Below, in pieces: positions 1 to 6,761 of a DNA stretch of 15,773 bases. Within the stretch, counting starts at the first letter, position 1. Every line of letters starts with the position of its first letter. This stretch comes from Candidatus Latescibacterota bacterium (GTDB taxonomy: Bacteria > Krumholzibacteriota > Krumholzibacteriia > WVZY01 > JAKEHA01). The notes under the pieces were generated by a model. It did no database searches. It saw nothing but the letters and a program-made list of their open reading frames with translations, and was not told the origin of the DNA. A program made the translations under genes and the position numbers. Location of the stretch: positions 1 through 15,773 of the forward strand of contig JAKEHA010000107.1 in assembly GCA_022615275.1 (NCBI GenBank), in the 5' to 3' direction.

Positions 1-124
1 AAATTGTGCACACTCCGCCGGACTCGTGCATCGCTTCACAAGCCGGCGGCACACGTCAGTCCTATCGTCGCATCGCCATTCCCACGCCGCGACGGAACCG
101 CCGCGATAATCTCCCGCCGCGCTA

Positions 125-153
125 TTGACAGTGCGGATGCATCCTCGCACATT
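125..153 (+). promoter_or_regulatory. Possible sigma-70-type promoter upstream of the small exported ORF
   Basis: A perfect TTGACA hexamer lies at 125-130. Seventeen bases later the hexamer CACATT (148-153) matches only three of six positions of TATAAT. Transcription from here would start near 160 and leave a leader of roughly 85 bases before the ATG at 244. The strong -35 and weak -10 make this tentative. Nothing else stands out in bases 1-243, which contain only spurious open frames. Confidence 0.3.
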
Positions 154-243
154 CCCGGCAGCGACCCACAGCGGCCTCATCCCACGGCCGCGATTCGGAT
201 CCCCACAAGACACAAACGAAGCACCGTACCGGGAGGTCGGATC

Positions 244-441
244 ATGAAGTCTGCCACCCTCGGGGTCGTACTCGTGCTCGGGACGCTGTCGTCGACGCTC
301 GATGGGGAGAGCGCGAGCTTCGACCACGTGGTCGAGACGGCCGCGGCGTCGAAAGGGAACGACGCGACCGGCTACCGCGCGGAGTTCGTCGAGCTCGCGG
401 AAACGTGCAAGAAGATCACGCCGGAGGTGAGTGGGCGATGA
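244..441 (+). CDS. Small predicted exported protein of unknown function (65 aa)
   Basis: The frame is open further upstream, but the ATG at 244 follows a good ribosome binding site (GGGAGG, seven bases before the ATG), so the protein is taken as 65 residues. Residues 1-19 look like a short signal peptide or membrane anchor: MK followed by a hydrophobic run (LGVVLVLGTL). The remaining 45 or so residues are polar, with a single Cys near residue 54. Third codon positions are almost all G or C, which supports real coding. I recognise no family. Its stop overlaps the start of a 19-codon ORF (ATGA), and a hairpin follows at 519-550. It could be a genuine small secreted protein or the surviving 5' part of a longer gene. 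Confidence 0.5.
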   Translation: MKSATLGVVLVLGTLSSTLDGESASFDHVVETAAASKGNDATGYRAEFVELAETCKKITPEVSGR

Positions 442-497
442 AGATCGTTAGCGCGGTGCTCGTGCTTACCGAAGCGCGGCGGTCGCGTTTGGAGTGA
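438..497 (+). pseudogene. 19-codon ORF, possible remnant of an exported-protein gene
   Basis: An ATG at 438 overlaps the preceding TGA (ATGA), the usual arrangement for translational coupling. The ORF encodes MKIVSAVLVLTEARRSRLE and then stops. It begins like a signal peptide (MKIVSAVLVL), much as the previous ORF begins MKSATLGVVLVL, but loses the hydrophobic core after ten residues. It may be the truncated start of a second small exported protein, or a chance ORF. No continuation is visible in the other forward frames before the hairpin at 519. Confidence 0.2.
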
Positions 498-518
498 CGG
501 GAGCAGGGAGACGCGGGC

Positions 519-550
519 GGCGTCGGCTACGCATCGTCGTAGTCGACGCC
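519..550. terminator. Strong hairpin between convergent genes, candidate bidirectional terminator
   Basis: Bases 519-531 (GGCGTCGGCTACG) pair with 538-550 (CGTAGTCGACGCC) around a six-base loop, CATCGT. This gives a 13-bp stem with a single G-U wobble when read as plus-strand RNA. It sits 22 bases after the stop of the forward ORFs and 15 bases after the stop of the minus-strand SGNH hydrolase gene, where a shared terminator would be expected. Neither side has a T-run, so it is not a textbook intrinsic terminator. On the minus strand the wobble becomes a C-A mismatch. Confidence 0.5.
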
Positions 551-564
551 GAACGTGTCGCATG

Positions 565-1923
565 TCACGGTGCCTCGACTTGCGTTCGCGCCGCGAGCAC
601 AGAGGCGACGCGCGGCGCCAGCAAGCCGGCCACCACCCGGTGGCCCTGGATCGAAAGATGGTCGGGATCGAGAAAAAGACTGTCGGCGGGAACACCGCTC
701 GTGCGCATGTGATCCACGAGCGGCGGGAGCAGATCCAAGGTCTCGATGCCGCGCGCGCGCGCATAATTCTCGATCACGCGCTGCGGCGCCGACAGTGTCT
801 CGGGGTCGGAGAGCTGCACCGTGAACGGAAACACGACCACCAGCACCGGCACACCGCGCTCTGAACAGTGGTCGACGATGGCTTGCAGATCCGCCAGCGC
901 GATGTCCCATGCCGTCTTCACGTTGGCCTGGTCGGGGCTTTTCATGAGCGTTTCCACGTCCAGTGCCTGCTGGCGGATGGCACCCAGGCGGAGATCGTCG
1001 CCGAGCTTGCGCTTGGCCTTCGTCTCGCGCACGAGATTCTGGACCTGGTACACGAGCGCGCTCTTCGAGAGCAGGCGGTCCCACTGCGACGCGTACGAAT
1101 GCCGCAGTTGAAAGCCCTCGTCGGAGCCGCCGAAGCGGGCGAGGTAGAACATCTCGGTGACGTCGTTCAACACGAAGCCGATCACGACCAGGTCGGGTTG
1201 ATAGCGATCGCCTTCGTCGGACAGCACGATGGCCTGCTGCCACTGCGAGTAGCCTTCCACCGCGAGGTTGATGGTCTCGACGGAAAGCGAATCGTCGAGC
1301 ATCGCGTCCAGCACGAACGGATACGTGTCCTCCCAGCGCGCGACGCGGTAGCCGAACGTCACCGAGTCGCCGAGGTAGACGATGCGCGCTACACCGGCCG
1401 GTTTTTCGTACGGAATCACCGGCCCGCGAAAGCCGCGCTCGTTGACGCTCACCTCGACGTCGCCCCAGCGGTCGACGACACCGGGCCGGAGCTTCCATCC
1501 GAGTCGCTCGTCCTTGACGAAGAGCGTCGTCGTCTTTTCGTGCGCGGGGAGGAACGGGCGCAGACCGACTTCGAGCCAGATCGATGGAACCAGGAACACG
1601 AGCAGCGCGAGCGCGAGTTTCTCGACCAATGACCTGCGGACGAAGCGATCAAGCGGGCCGTATCCGCCGACGAGCCACGCGAGGAGGAAGAACGCAACCG
1701 CGATAGCGAGATAGACGAGCTGTGCCTGGTGAACGAGCGGCGCGTCGGGGGGATAAACGGGACGGTGCAGGATGGAACCGGCGACGCGCGCCGCGATCGC
1801 GAGCGCCCAGGTGTTATGGACGATCGCGCCGACCAAGAAGATCGCGCCCGCGGCGGCGAGGAGCAGCCGCACGGCACCGCGATGCGAGCGCGGGGCGTCT
1901 GCGCCGCGAATCGAAGCGGCCAC
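565..1923 (-). CDS. Membrane-anchored SGNH/GDSL-family hydrolase
   Basis: A 452-residue protein with an N-terminal membrane region and a C-terminal SGNH hydrolase domain. Hydrophobic segments lie at about 18-36, 37-53, 67-87 and 100-118. The hydrolase blocks are all present: LGDSVTFG with nucleophile Ser187 (block I), Gly224 (block II), Asn253 in VLND (block III), and Asp419-x-x-His422 (block V). The stretch DERLGWKLRPG followed by NERGFRG before the GDS motif is common in SGNH proteins with predicted extracytoplasmic roles, such as de-esterifying acetylated or acylated glycans or lipids; the substrate here is unknown. The GTG start at 1923 directly abuts the TGA of the GNAT gene, so the two are probably co-translated. 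No better start precedes the first membrane segment. Confidence 0.85.
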   Translation of the reverse strand: MAASIRGADAPRSHRGAVRLLLAAAGAIFLVGAIVHNTWALAIAARVAGSILHRPVYPPDAPLVHQAQLVYLAIAVAFFLLAWLVGGYGPLDRFVRRSLVEKLALALLVFLVPSIWLEVGLRPFLPAHEKTTTLFVKDERLGWKLRPGVVDRWGDVEVSVNERGFRGPVIPYEKPAGVARIVYLGDSVTFGYRVARWEDTYPFVLDAMLDDSLSVETINLAVEGYSQWQQAIVLSDEGDRYQPDLVVIGFVLNDVTEMFYLARFGGSDEGFQLRHSYASQWDRLLSKSALVYQVQNLVRETKAKRKLGDDLRLGAIRQQALDVETLMKSPDQANVKTAWDIALADLQAIVDHCSERGVPVLVVVFPFTVQLSDPETLSAPQRVIENYARARGIETLDLLPPLVDHMRTSGVPADSLFLDPDHLSIQGHRVVAGLLAPRVASVLAARTQVEAP

Positions 1924-2418
1924 TCAATCCTCGACGCGGCGCCGTACGGCGTCGGACCAGTCGTGTTCGTAGAACTCGTAGTCGGCCTTGGCCATCCCCA
2001 TCGCCTCGTACACCCGCATCGCGCGCTGGTTGGTATGGTGCACGTAGAGTCGCAGCCCGCGGACGTCCTTGTTCGCGTGCGCGCGCTCGGCGATGTGACG
2101 GTAGAGCGCGCGGAACACGCCGGCGCCGCGAAACTCGGGTGCCACGTAGACGCTCTGCAGCCACCACAGCACGCCGTCGCGCCAGTCGGTGAGCTCGACC
2201 GTGATCATGGTGGTGCCGACCACGCGCCCGTCGATCTCCGCGACCAAGTAGCGGCACAGCTCGGGATGCGAGAAGCCGCGGCGAACGCCCGCGGTGACCA
2301 CCTCGGGGTCCAGCAGCTTCTCCTCGGACTCCAGCGCGAGTCGCCGGTTGAAATCGACGATGTCGGCCGTGTCGCGCGGATCCGCGTCGCGAACGATGAT
2401 GCGGTGCGATGTCGACAT
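1924..2418 (-). CDS. GNAT-family N-acetyltransferase
   Basis: A 164-residue protein of typical GNAT length. Motif A, which binds the acetyl-CoA pyrophosphate, is VYVAPEFRGAG at residues 90-100 (R-G-A-G core). The later LYVHHTNQRAMRVYEAMGM segment (124-142) is the conserved helix with the frequently catalytic tyrosine (Tyr137). It would transfer an acetyl group from acetyl-CoA to an unknown amine in the cytoplasm. The open frame runs upstream to 2610, but the first GNAT strand begins just after the ATG at 2418 and the upstream translation is low-complexity, so 2418 is chosen. No strong Shine-Dalgarno is visible. It lies 112 bases after the sigma-54 regulator gene and abuts the SGNH hydrolase gene. 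That pairing might reflect a shared acylation theme, which is inference only. Confidence 0.88.
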   Translation of the reverse strand: MSTSHRIIVRDADPRDTADIVDFNRRLALESEEKLLDPEVVTAGVRRGFSHPELCRYLVAEIDGRVVGTTMITVELTDWRDGVLWWLQSVYVAPEFRGAGVFRALYRHIAERAHANKDVRGLRLYVHHTNQRAMRVYEAMGMAKADYEFYEHDWSDAVRRRVED

Positions 2419-2494
2419 GGTGGTGGCGCGGTGTTTCCCGCTCGACGACCGCGTCGCGAAGCGTTCGACGTCGGAGGGCGGGAACACCGCGCCC

Positions 2495-2524
2495 ATCTTA
2501 CCAAGTCGGGTGCAACGGACGCAA
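2495..2524 (-). promoter_or_regulatory. Possible sigma-70-type promoter for the GNAT-SGNH pair
   Basis: Read on the minus strand, TTGCGT (2524 to 2519) is followed 18 bases later by TAAGAT (2500 to 2495). The -35 matches three of six positions and the -10 four of six. It lies in the 112-base gap between the regulator stop (2531) and the GNAT start (2418), and would give a leader of about 70 bases. The GNAT and SGNH genes could equally be read through from the regulator. Confidence 0.25.
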
Positions 2525-2530
2525 ACGAGA

Positions 2531-3955
2531 TCAGTCTTGCAGGGCGAAGGCGGGGCGGGCGAAGGAGCGCGCGTCGATCTTGTAGCGCGTGAGCTTGTTG
2601 CGAAGCGCACCCCGGCTCGTCCCCATCAGGTCGGCGGCGCGCGACACGTTGCCGCGCGTGCGCTTGAGCGTCGCTTCGATCAGCGCACGCTCGACCTCGT
2701 CCAGGGTGACGGTGCCGGTGGGGAGCTCCATCTCGATGCGGCCGTCCGACCGGCGGCGGAGCAGCGCGCGCTGCATGCTGGACGGAGCCTCGATCGGCAG
2801 ATGGTGGGGTTCGACGGCGGCGTCGTTGCACAAGAGGACCGCGCGCTCGAGCACGTTGACCAGCTCGCGAACGTTGCCCGGCCACGGGTAGGCGCGAATC
2901 ACGGCCCGCGCAGCGGGTGAGATCGACAATTCGAGCTTGGCGAACTTCTTCTTGTACGTTTCCAGGTAGTGGTTGGTGATCGTCTCGATGTCCTCGCGGC
3001 GTTCGCGCAGGGCCGGCACTCGGATCTCGACCACGTTCAAGCGATAGTAGAGGTCCTCGCGAAAACGGCCGAGGCGCACCTCGTTCTTCATCTCGCGATT
3101 GCAGGCGGCGACGACGCGCGTCTCCACGGTGATCTCGCGGTCTCCGCCCAGGCGGCGAAAGCGTTTCGTGTCGAGAAACTTGAGCAGCTTGGCTTGCGTC
3201 ACCGGATCGATCTCCGTGATCTCATCCAGAAACAGCGTCCCGCCGTCCGCCAGCTCGATGAGCCCGATTTTCTGGGCGCGCGCGTCGGTGAACGCGCCCG
3301 GCTCGTAGCCGAAGAGCTCGCTCTCGATCAGGTTGGCGGGGAGTGTGGCGCAGTTGATCTCGATGAACGGTCCCGTTGCCGCGCGCGAGCGCTCGTGGAT
3401 GGTGTGCGCGAACAGGCTCTTTCCGACGCCCGATTCACCCTGGAGGAGCACCGACGTGGACATGCTCTCGGCCACGCGGTCGATCAGCTCGAGCACGCGC
3501 TTGATCTGCGCGCTCGTTCCGACGATCTCTTCGACCTTGATCGAGCGCTTGGACGCGCGCTCGTGCTCCTGGCGCTCGCGGCGCAGGTGTATCGACGAGA
3601 GCGTCTGCTCCATCAGCGAGCGGAACGTTTCCTCTTCGATCGGCTTCAGGAGGAACGCGCGCGCCTTGAGTTCGAGTACCTTGCGGTCGATGTCGGTCGA
3701 CTCGCGCGGCACGCACAGGATCAATTGGGCGCTGGGCGCGAGCGACCGCGCCTTCTCGAGTGCCGAACGCGACGTCTCCAGCGAGACGGCGTCGGTGAAG
3801 CCCAGGATGACGACGTCGATGCGGATGCCCTCCTGCTCCAGGTCCGACGTCTTGAGGACACGGACCGGCTTGGAGAGGGCTCGCAGGTAGGCGCGGATCT
3901 GCTCCGCGTCCCAATCGCTGGATTCGATAACGAGAATGCCATATGCGTCGTGCAT
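2531..3955 (-). CDS. Sigma-54-dependent transcriptional activator with degenerate receiver domain (NtrC-like)
   Basis: A 474-residue bacterial enhancer-binding protein in three parts. Residues 4-120 resemble a CheY-type receiver, keeping the strand-5 lysine (LLKP, Lys104). The phospho-accepting Asp at the end of strand 3 is replaced by Gly52 (DVVILG), and the N-terminal acidic pair is reduced to E-S. Residues 145-375 form the AAA+ domain: Walker A GESGVGKS (173-180), Walker B LFLDEI (241-246), and YYRLNVVEIRVPALRERRED near the arginine fingers. The sigma-54 contact loop reads GAFTDA (220-225) instead of GAFTGA. Residues 418-461 are a Fis-type helix-turn-helix. ATG 3955 is chosen because the receiver fold starts at once; ATG 4054 is an alternative. 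The gene is divergent from the metalloprotease gene at 4150. With no phosphorylation site, activity is probably set by protein contact, ligand or abundance. Confidence 0.92.
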   Translation of the reverse strand: MHDAYGILVIESSDWDAEQIRAYLRALSKPVRVLKTSDLEQEGIRIDVVILGFTDAVSLETSRSALEKARSLAPSAQLILCVPRESTDIDRKVLELKARAFLLKPIEEETFRSLMEQTLSSIHLRRERQEHERASKRSIKVEEIVGTSAQIKRVLELIDRVAESMSTSVLLQGESGVGKSLFAHTIHERSRAATGPFIEINCATLPANLIESELFGYEPGAFTDARAQKIGLIELADGGTLFLDEITEIDPVTQAKLLKFLDTKRFRRLGGDREITVETRVVAACNREMKNEVRLGRFREDLYYRLNVVEIRVPALRERREDIETITNHYLETYKKKFAKLELSISPAARAVIRAYPWPGNVRELVNVLERAVLLCNDAAVEPHHLPIEAPSSMQRALLRRRSDGRIEMELPTGTVTLDEVERALIEATLKRTRGNVSRAADLMGTSRGALRNKLTRYKIDARSFARPAFALQD

Positions 3956-4047
3956 CGCGTAAACACTCGCTCGGAAACGTTCGAGACCTTGAAGGAGTGA
4001 GCGAGGGTTTTCGTGCAAGTCCCGTGCCCGGGGGCGGGGGATGGGGC

Positions 4048-4077
4048 TTGTCATAAGGGGGTGAAATGCATTAGCGT
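4048..4077 (+). promoter_or_regulatory. Divergent intergenic region with a possible promoter for the metalloprotease gene
   Basis: The space between the divergent regulator start (3955) and the metalloprotease start (4150) is 194 bases. It contains TTGTCA (4048-4053, five of six matches to a -35) and, 18 bases later, TAGCGT (4072-4077, three of six for a -10). Transcription would begin near 4084. CTCGCTC near 3968 and GAGCGAG near 3999 form a loose inverted repeat that might be an operator. If the regulator starts at 4054 or 4186 instead, part of this region would be coding. Confidence 0.25.
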
Positions 4078-4149
4078 TACGGCATCCGGCAGGCGGCACC
4101 GAGGTGCGGTCCGCGACCATCGAAAGCAATCCAACCAGCGGGGACGAAA

Positions 4150-5940
4150 ATGAGATTCCGTGAGTCGGCGGGCCTGGTGCTCGCATCGTGCGTTGTGTTT
4201 GCCGTCGCGTGCAGCGAAGACGAGGACCCCGTCGAGCCCCAGCCCGATCCGCCTTCGGTGACGGGTGTGAGCGCGACAGCGGTCGCGCCCGGCGACACGC
4301 TCGTGGTCAGGGGCGCGAACTTCACGTCCCCGCCGAGTGGGAATCAGGTGCGCTTCACCAACTCGCTCGGCGTGTCGAACGCATTCGCCGGAAGCGAGGA
4401 TTCGCTCGAGGTCGTGGTCGACCAGGACGCCACCAGCGGCGCAATCACGGTGACGAATCCCAACGGCTCGGACACGGGGCCGATCGTCACGGTGACGCGC
4501 GGCATCGGCGACTTTTTCGTCTTCGGCGGCCTGGGTGCCAGCAACGTCCTCTCGCTCCCGAGTCCCACCGCGACCACGCGATATCTCATCATCCCGCACG
4601 GTACCAACTCGAGCGCCAATTTCAGCAACGACTACGGTTACTCGATCGCGTCGAGCAACACGGCGGCGGCGAGCGCCCAGCAGCGCGGCCCGACGCGGCG
4701 CGCGGCGGCGACGCACATGGGAATCCGCGAAGCGTTCGACGCATTCCGCTGGGAGCAGGCGCGCGAGTTGGCCGAGCGGTTGGGGCCGCCCGCGCGCACG
4801 GCGACGCCGAGCGGAGCGCCCGCGGAGTCCGAGGCGCCACCCTACCTGCCGTTCAACGTGTACAGCGACCTTTCCGGCAGCACGTCGGACCCGGCCAGCT
4901 ACGACCAAGTCATTGCGGATCTGCGGTACACGGGGACCAAGTGCCTCGTGTACGCGGACGTCGACACGAGCTTGAACCCGGCCAACAACTTCGACCAGAT
5001 TCACTTCGACCAGTTGGGCCAGGCCTTCGACAACTCGATCGAGGCGACCAACGTGTCGTACTTCGGCGGGTATTCCGACGTCGACGGCAACGGCAAGGTG
5101 ATCATTCTGATTACTCCCGTGGTGAATCGTCTGACGCCGGGCGGAAGCGGCGGGTTCATCGCCGGCTTCTTCCTGTCGGTCGACTTGTACTCGCCGCCGC
5201 AGGTACCGACCGGTACCAGCAACCAGGCCGAGATCTTCTACCTGATCGCGGCCGATCCGGAAGCCGAGTTCAATCCCGGGATCCCCCCGTTTCCGATCGA
5301 CTTCGCGGCCGAGGAGAACATCAGCACTACCGCGCACGAACACGAGCACATGATCAGCATCTCGCACCGCATTTTCAACGAGGGCGGCGTCACCCAGGAG
5401 ACCTGGCTGGAAGAGGGCATGGCGCACATGGCGGAGGACCTGAACGGATTGCACGACGCCAACATGGGGCGCGCCGATATCTATCTGCAAGATCCGGGTG
5501 CGATCTCGCTCGAGCACTCGACTGCGCCGCTCAACCAGCGCGGCGGCATCTATCTCTTCCTGCGCTTGCTGGCCGACCGCTACGGCGAGGACGTCTTGAG
5601 GGACATCGTGCAGAGCCGGTGCACGGGCCGGGCGTGCATCCAGAACGTGACGGGCAGGAACTTCTACGACCTGTTCGCGGAGTTCCTGGCCGCTCTGTAT
5701 CTCTCTGGGAAGGGCATCACGGCCGATCCGCGCTTCAACTTCACATCGATCGACCTGGCCGACTACGGCACGGTGGCGACATTCCCGGGGCTGGTGGGCG
5801 TCGAATCCGTGGGCGAGGTGCGCCGCTCGTCCGGCGACCTGCATCTGTTCGACGGAAGCGTGGACCTCGATACGGACTTCACTTTCACCGAGCTCAATCC
5901 CGGCGTCCGCTTGCGCAACGCCGTGGTGCAGGTGCAGTAG
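4150..5940 (+). CDS. Predicted lipoprotein zinc metalloprotease with TIG/IPT domain (M30 hyicolysin-like)
   Basis: A 596-residue protein starting at ATG 4150, preceded by GGGGACG about ten bases upstream. Residues 1-20 form a lipoprotein signal peptide ending in the lipobox AVAC, so Cys21 would be acylated and the protein anchored in the envelope. Residues 34-117 look like an immunoglobulin-like TIG/IPT domain (PPSVTGVSATAVAPGDTLVV opening). A low-complexity, Ala/Arg-rich linker spans about 165-240. The catalytic part carries HEHEH at 396-400, which satisfies HExxH, followed by TWLEEGMAHM (418-427), where Glu421 or Glu422 is the likely third zinc ligand. The HEHEHMI...WLEEG spacing and the GYSDVDGNGKVIILITPV segment resemble family M30 (hyicolysin) peptidases. 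It would cleave proteins outside the cytoplasm; the substrate is unknown. The next gene starts one base after the stop, so they form an operon. Confidence 0.85.
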   Translation: MRFRESAGLVLASCVVFAVACSEDEDPVEPQPDPPSVTGVSATAVAPGDTLVVRGANFTSPPSGNQVRFTNSLGVSNAFAGSEDSLEVVVDQDATSGAITVTNPNGSDTGPIVTVTRGIGDFFVFGGLGASNVLSLPSPTATTRYLIIPHGTNSSANFSNDYGYSIASSNTAAASAQQRGPTRRAAATHMGIREAFDAFRWEQARELAERLGPPARTATPSGAPAESEAPPYLPFNVYSDLSGSTSDPASYDQVIADLRYTGTKCLVYADVDTSLNPANNFDQIHFDQLGQAFDNSIEATNVSYFGGYSDVDGNGKVIILITPVVNRLTPGGSGGFIAGFFLSVDLYSPPQVPTGTSNQAEIFYLIAADPEAEFNPGIPPFPIDFAAEENISTTAHEHEHMISISHRIFNEGGVTQETWLEEGMAHMAEDLNGLHDANMGRADIYLQDPGAISLEHSTAPLNQRGGIYLFLRLLADRYGEDVLRDIVQSRCTGRACIQNVTGRNFYDLFAEFLAALYLSGKGITADPRFNFTSIDLADYGTVATFPGLVGVESVGEVRRSSGDLHLFDGSVDLDTDFTFTELNPGVRLRNAVVQVQ

Positions 5941-5941
5941 C

Positions 5942-6550
5942 GTGACCGGCGTGCATCGCGTCGTGGGAGTCGTCGCGACGACGCTGGCCCTGGTCGCGCT
6001 GTCCGCAACACCGGGGTGCGGTGGTAAGCGCGCGCGCCAGGTGTCGAGCCTCGAAGGCGTCGACGCCGGCCAGCGCGTGCGTGTCGAAGGAACGCTGTCG
6101 CTGCGCGGCAGCACGCCCATCACCACCAGCGTGCTCGAGATCGACAGCACGGAATCGGTCGCGCTCGACTCCAAGAAACCCGGACTGCTCGTGCAGCTCA
6201 AGGGGCTCACGGGGATGCGCTGCGCGATCGAGGGCGACGTGCTCGCGTTCGTCGACCGAAACCTCCCGCGCTTGTCCGCGACGCGCTACGAACTGCTCCC
6301 GCTCCCCGACGGCCGCGTGCCCATTATCGGCGTCGCGTCGCTCGAAGACGGCGAATGCGTCGTCACCACCGACGACGGGAAGCGGTTCTGGATCCACGGC
6401 GGGCTGGTGGGCGTGTTGAACGAGTACGCGGGCGCGCGCGTGTGGGTGGCCGGCGACGTGTTCGACACCGACGCGAAGACGCGGCCGAAGAAGTCCACGC
6501 CGTTGACAGCGACCGGCTACGGCGTCGTCGACGAGGCGCCCGCGCGCTGA
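5942..6550 (+). CDS. Predicted exported protein of unknown function, possible lipoprotein
   Basis: A 202-residue protein with a GTG start at 5942, one base after the TAG of the metalloprotease gene, so translation is probably coupled. The N-terminus has a hydrophobic signal segment (residues 7-22) followed by SATPGCGG. Cys26 could be a lipidation site, but Thr and Pro at -3 and -2 do not fit the usual lipobox, so simple Sec export or an inner-membrane anchor is also possible. The rest alternates short beta-like segments. Two look related: GQRVRVEGTLSLRG at about 43-56 and GARVWVAGDV at about 164-173, suggesting two OB-like or beta-barrel halves. I do not recognise a family. Its tight link to the metalloprotease suggests a partner, chaperone or regulator role, which is inference. 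Confidence 0.75.
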   Translation: MTGVHRVVGVVATTLALVALSATPGCGGKRARQVSSLEGVDAGQRVRVEGTLSLRGSTPITTSVLEIDSTESVALDSKKPGLLVQLKGLTGMRCAIEGDVLAFVDRNLPRLSATRYELLPLPDGRVPIIGVASLEDGECVVTTDDGKRFWIHGGLVGVLNEYAGARVWVAGDVFDTDAKTRPKKSTPLTATGYGVVDEAPAR

Positions 6551-6745
6551 TGAGCGCGGCTGTCCATTCCACGACAGCGTATCCGAACCCCACGAACCCC
6601 CGCAAACTTCGGCGTCGCCGCGTACTATCCCCGCCCCTCGGTGGCACGAGTGCGCACGCGGCGGCGCGGCGTCCATCCTCGCCCAAGTCCCGCGGCGGCG
6701 ACCGAACTCGCTTGCGTGCGTGAAGTTGGCGCCGCGGGAAGGGGC

Positions 6746-6761
6746 TGGCACCGCGCTTGCC
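6746..6761 (+). promoter_or_regulatory. Near-consensus sigma-54 (RpoN) -24/-12 promoter
   Basis: TGGCACCGCGCTTGCC matches the RpoN consensus TGGCACG-N4-TTGCW at ten of twelve defined positions. The invariant GG (6747-6748) and GC (6759-6760) are separated by exactly ten bases. It lies in the 206-base gap upstream of a sigma-54 activator gene and overlaps that gene's first possible start codon, TTG 6757. Transcription would begin near 6772. TGGCAC also occurs at 6642-6647 and 6767-6772, but those copies have no -12 element at correct spacing. I found no comparable match elsewhere in the window by eye. Autoregulation of the downstream activator is the obvious interpretation. Confidence 0.55.

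Noticed and set aside
4..243. Upstream extension of the small exported ORF to position 4
   Set aside because: The extension is Arg/Pro/Ser-rich without domain character and would place the good ribosome binding site and signal peptide inside the protein.
4093..4107. GGCAC...TGC resembling a sigma-54 promoter upstream of the metalloprotease gene
   Set aside because: Only nine bases separate GG and GC, whereas RpoN promoters need ten, and the flanking matches are weak.
4051..6210. 719-codon minus-strand open frame opposite the metalloprotease lipoprotein
   Set aside because: The forward frame has a signal peptide, TIG-like domain and HExxH site; the reverse frame is a Val/Arg/Asp/His-rich artefact.
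6543..6558. Six-bp hairpin (CGCGCT-GATG-AGCGCG) at the stop of the 5942 gene
   Set aside because: Short stem without a T-run in a GC-rich region where such pairings are expected by chance.
6642..6660. TGGCAC at 6642 as another sigma-54 -24 element
   Set aside because: No TTGC-like -12 element occurs at the required spacing.
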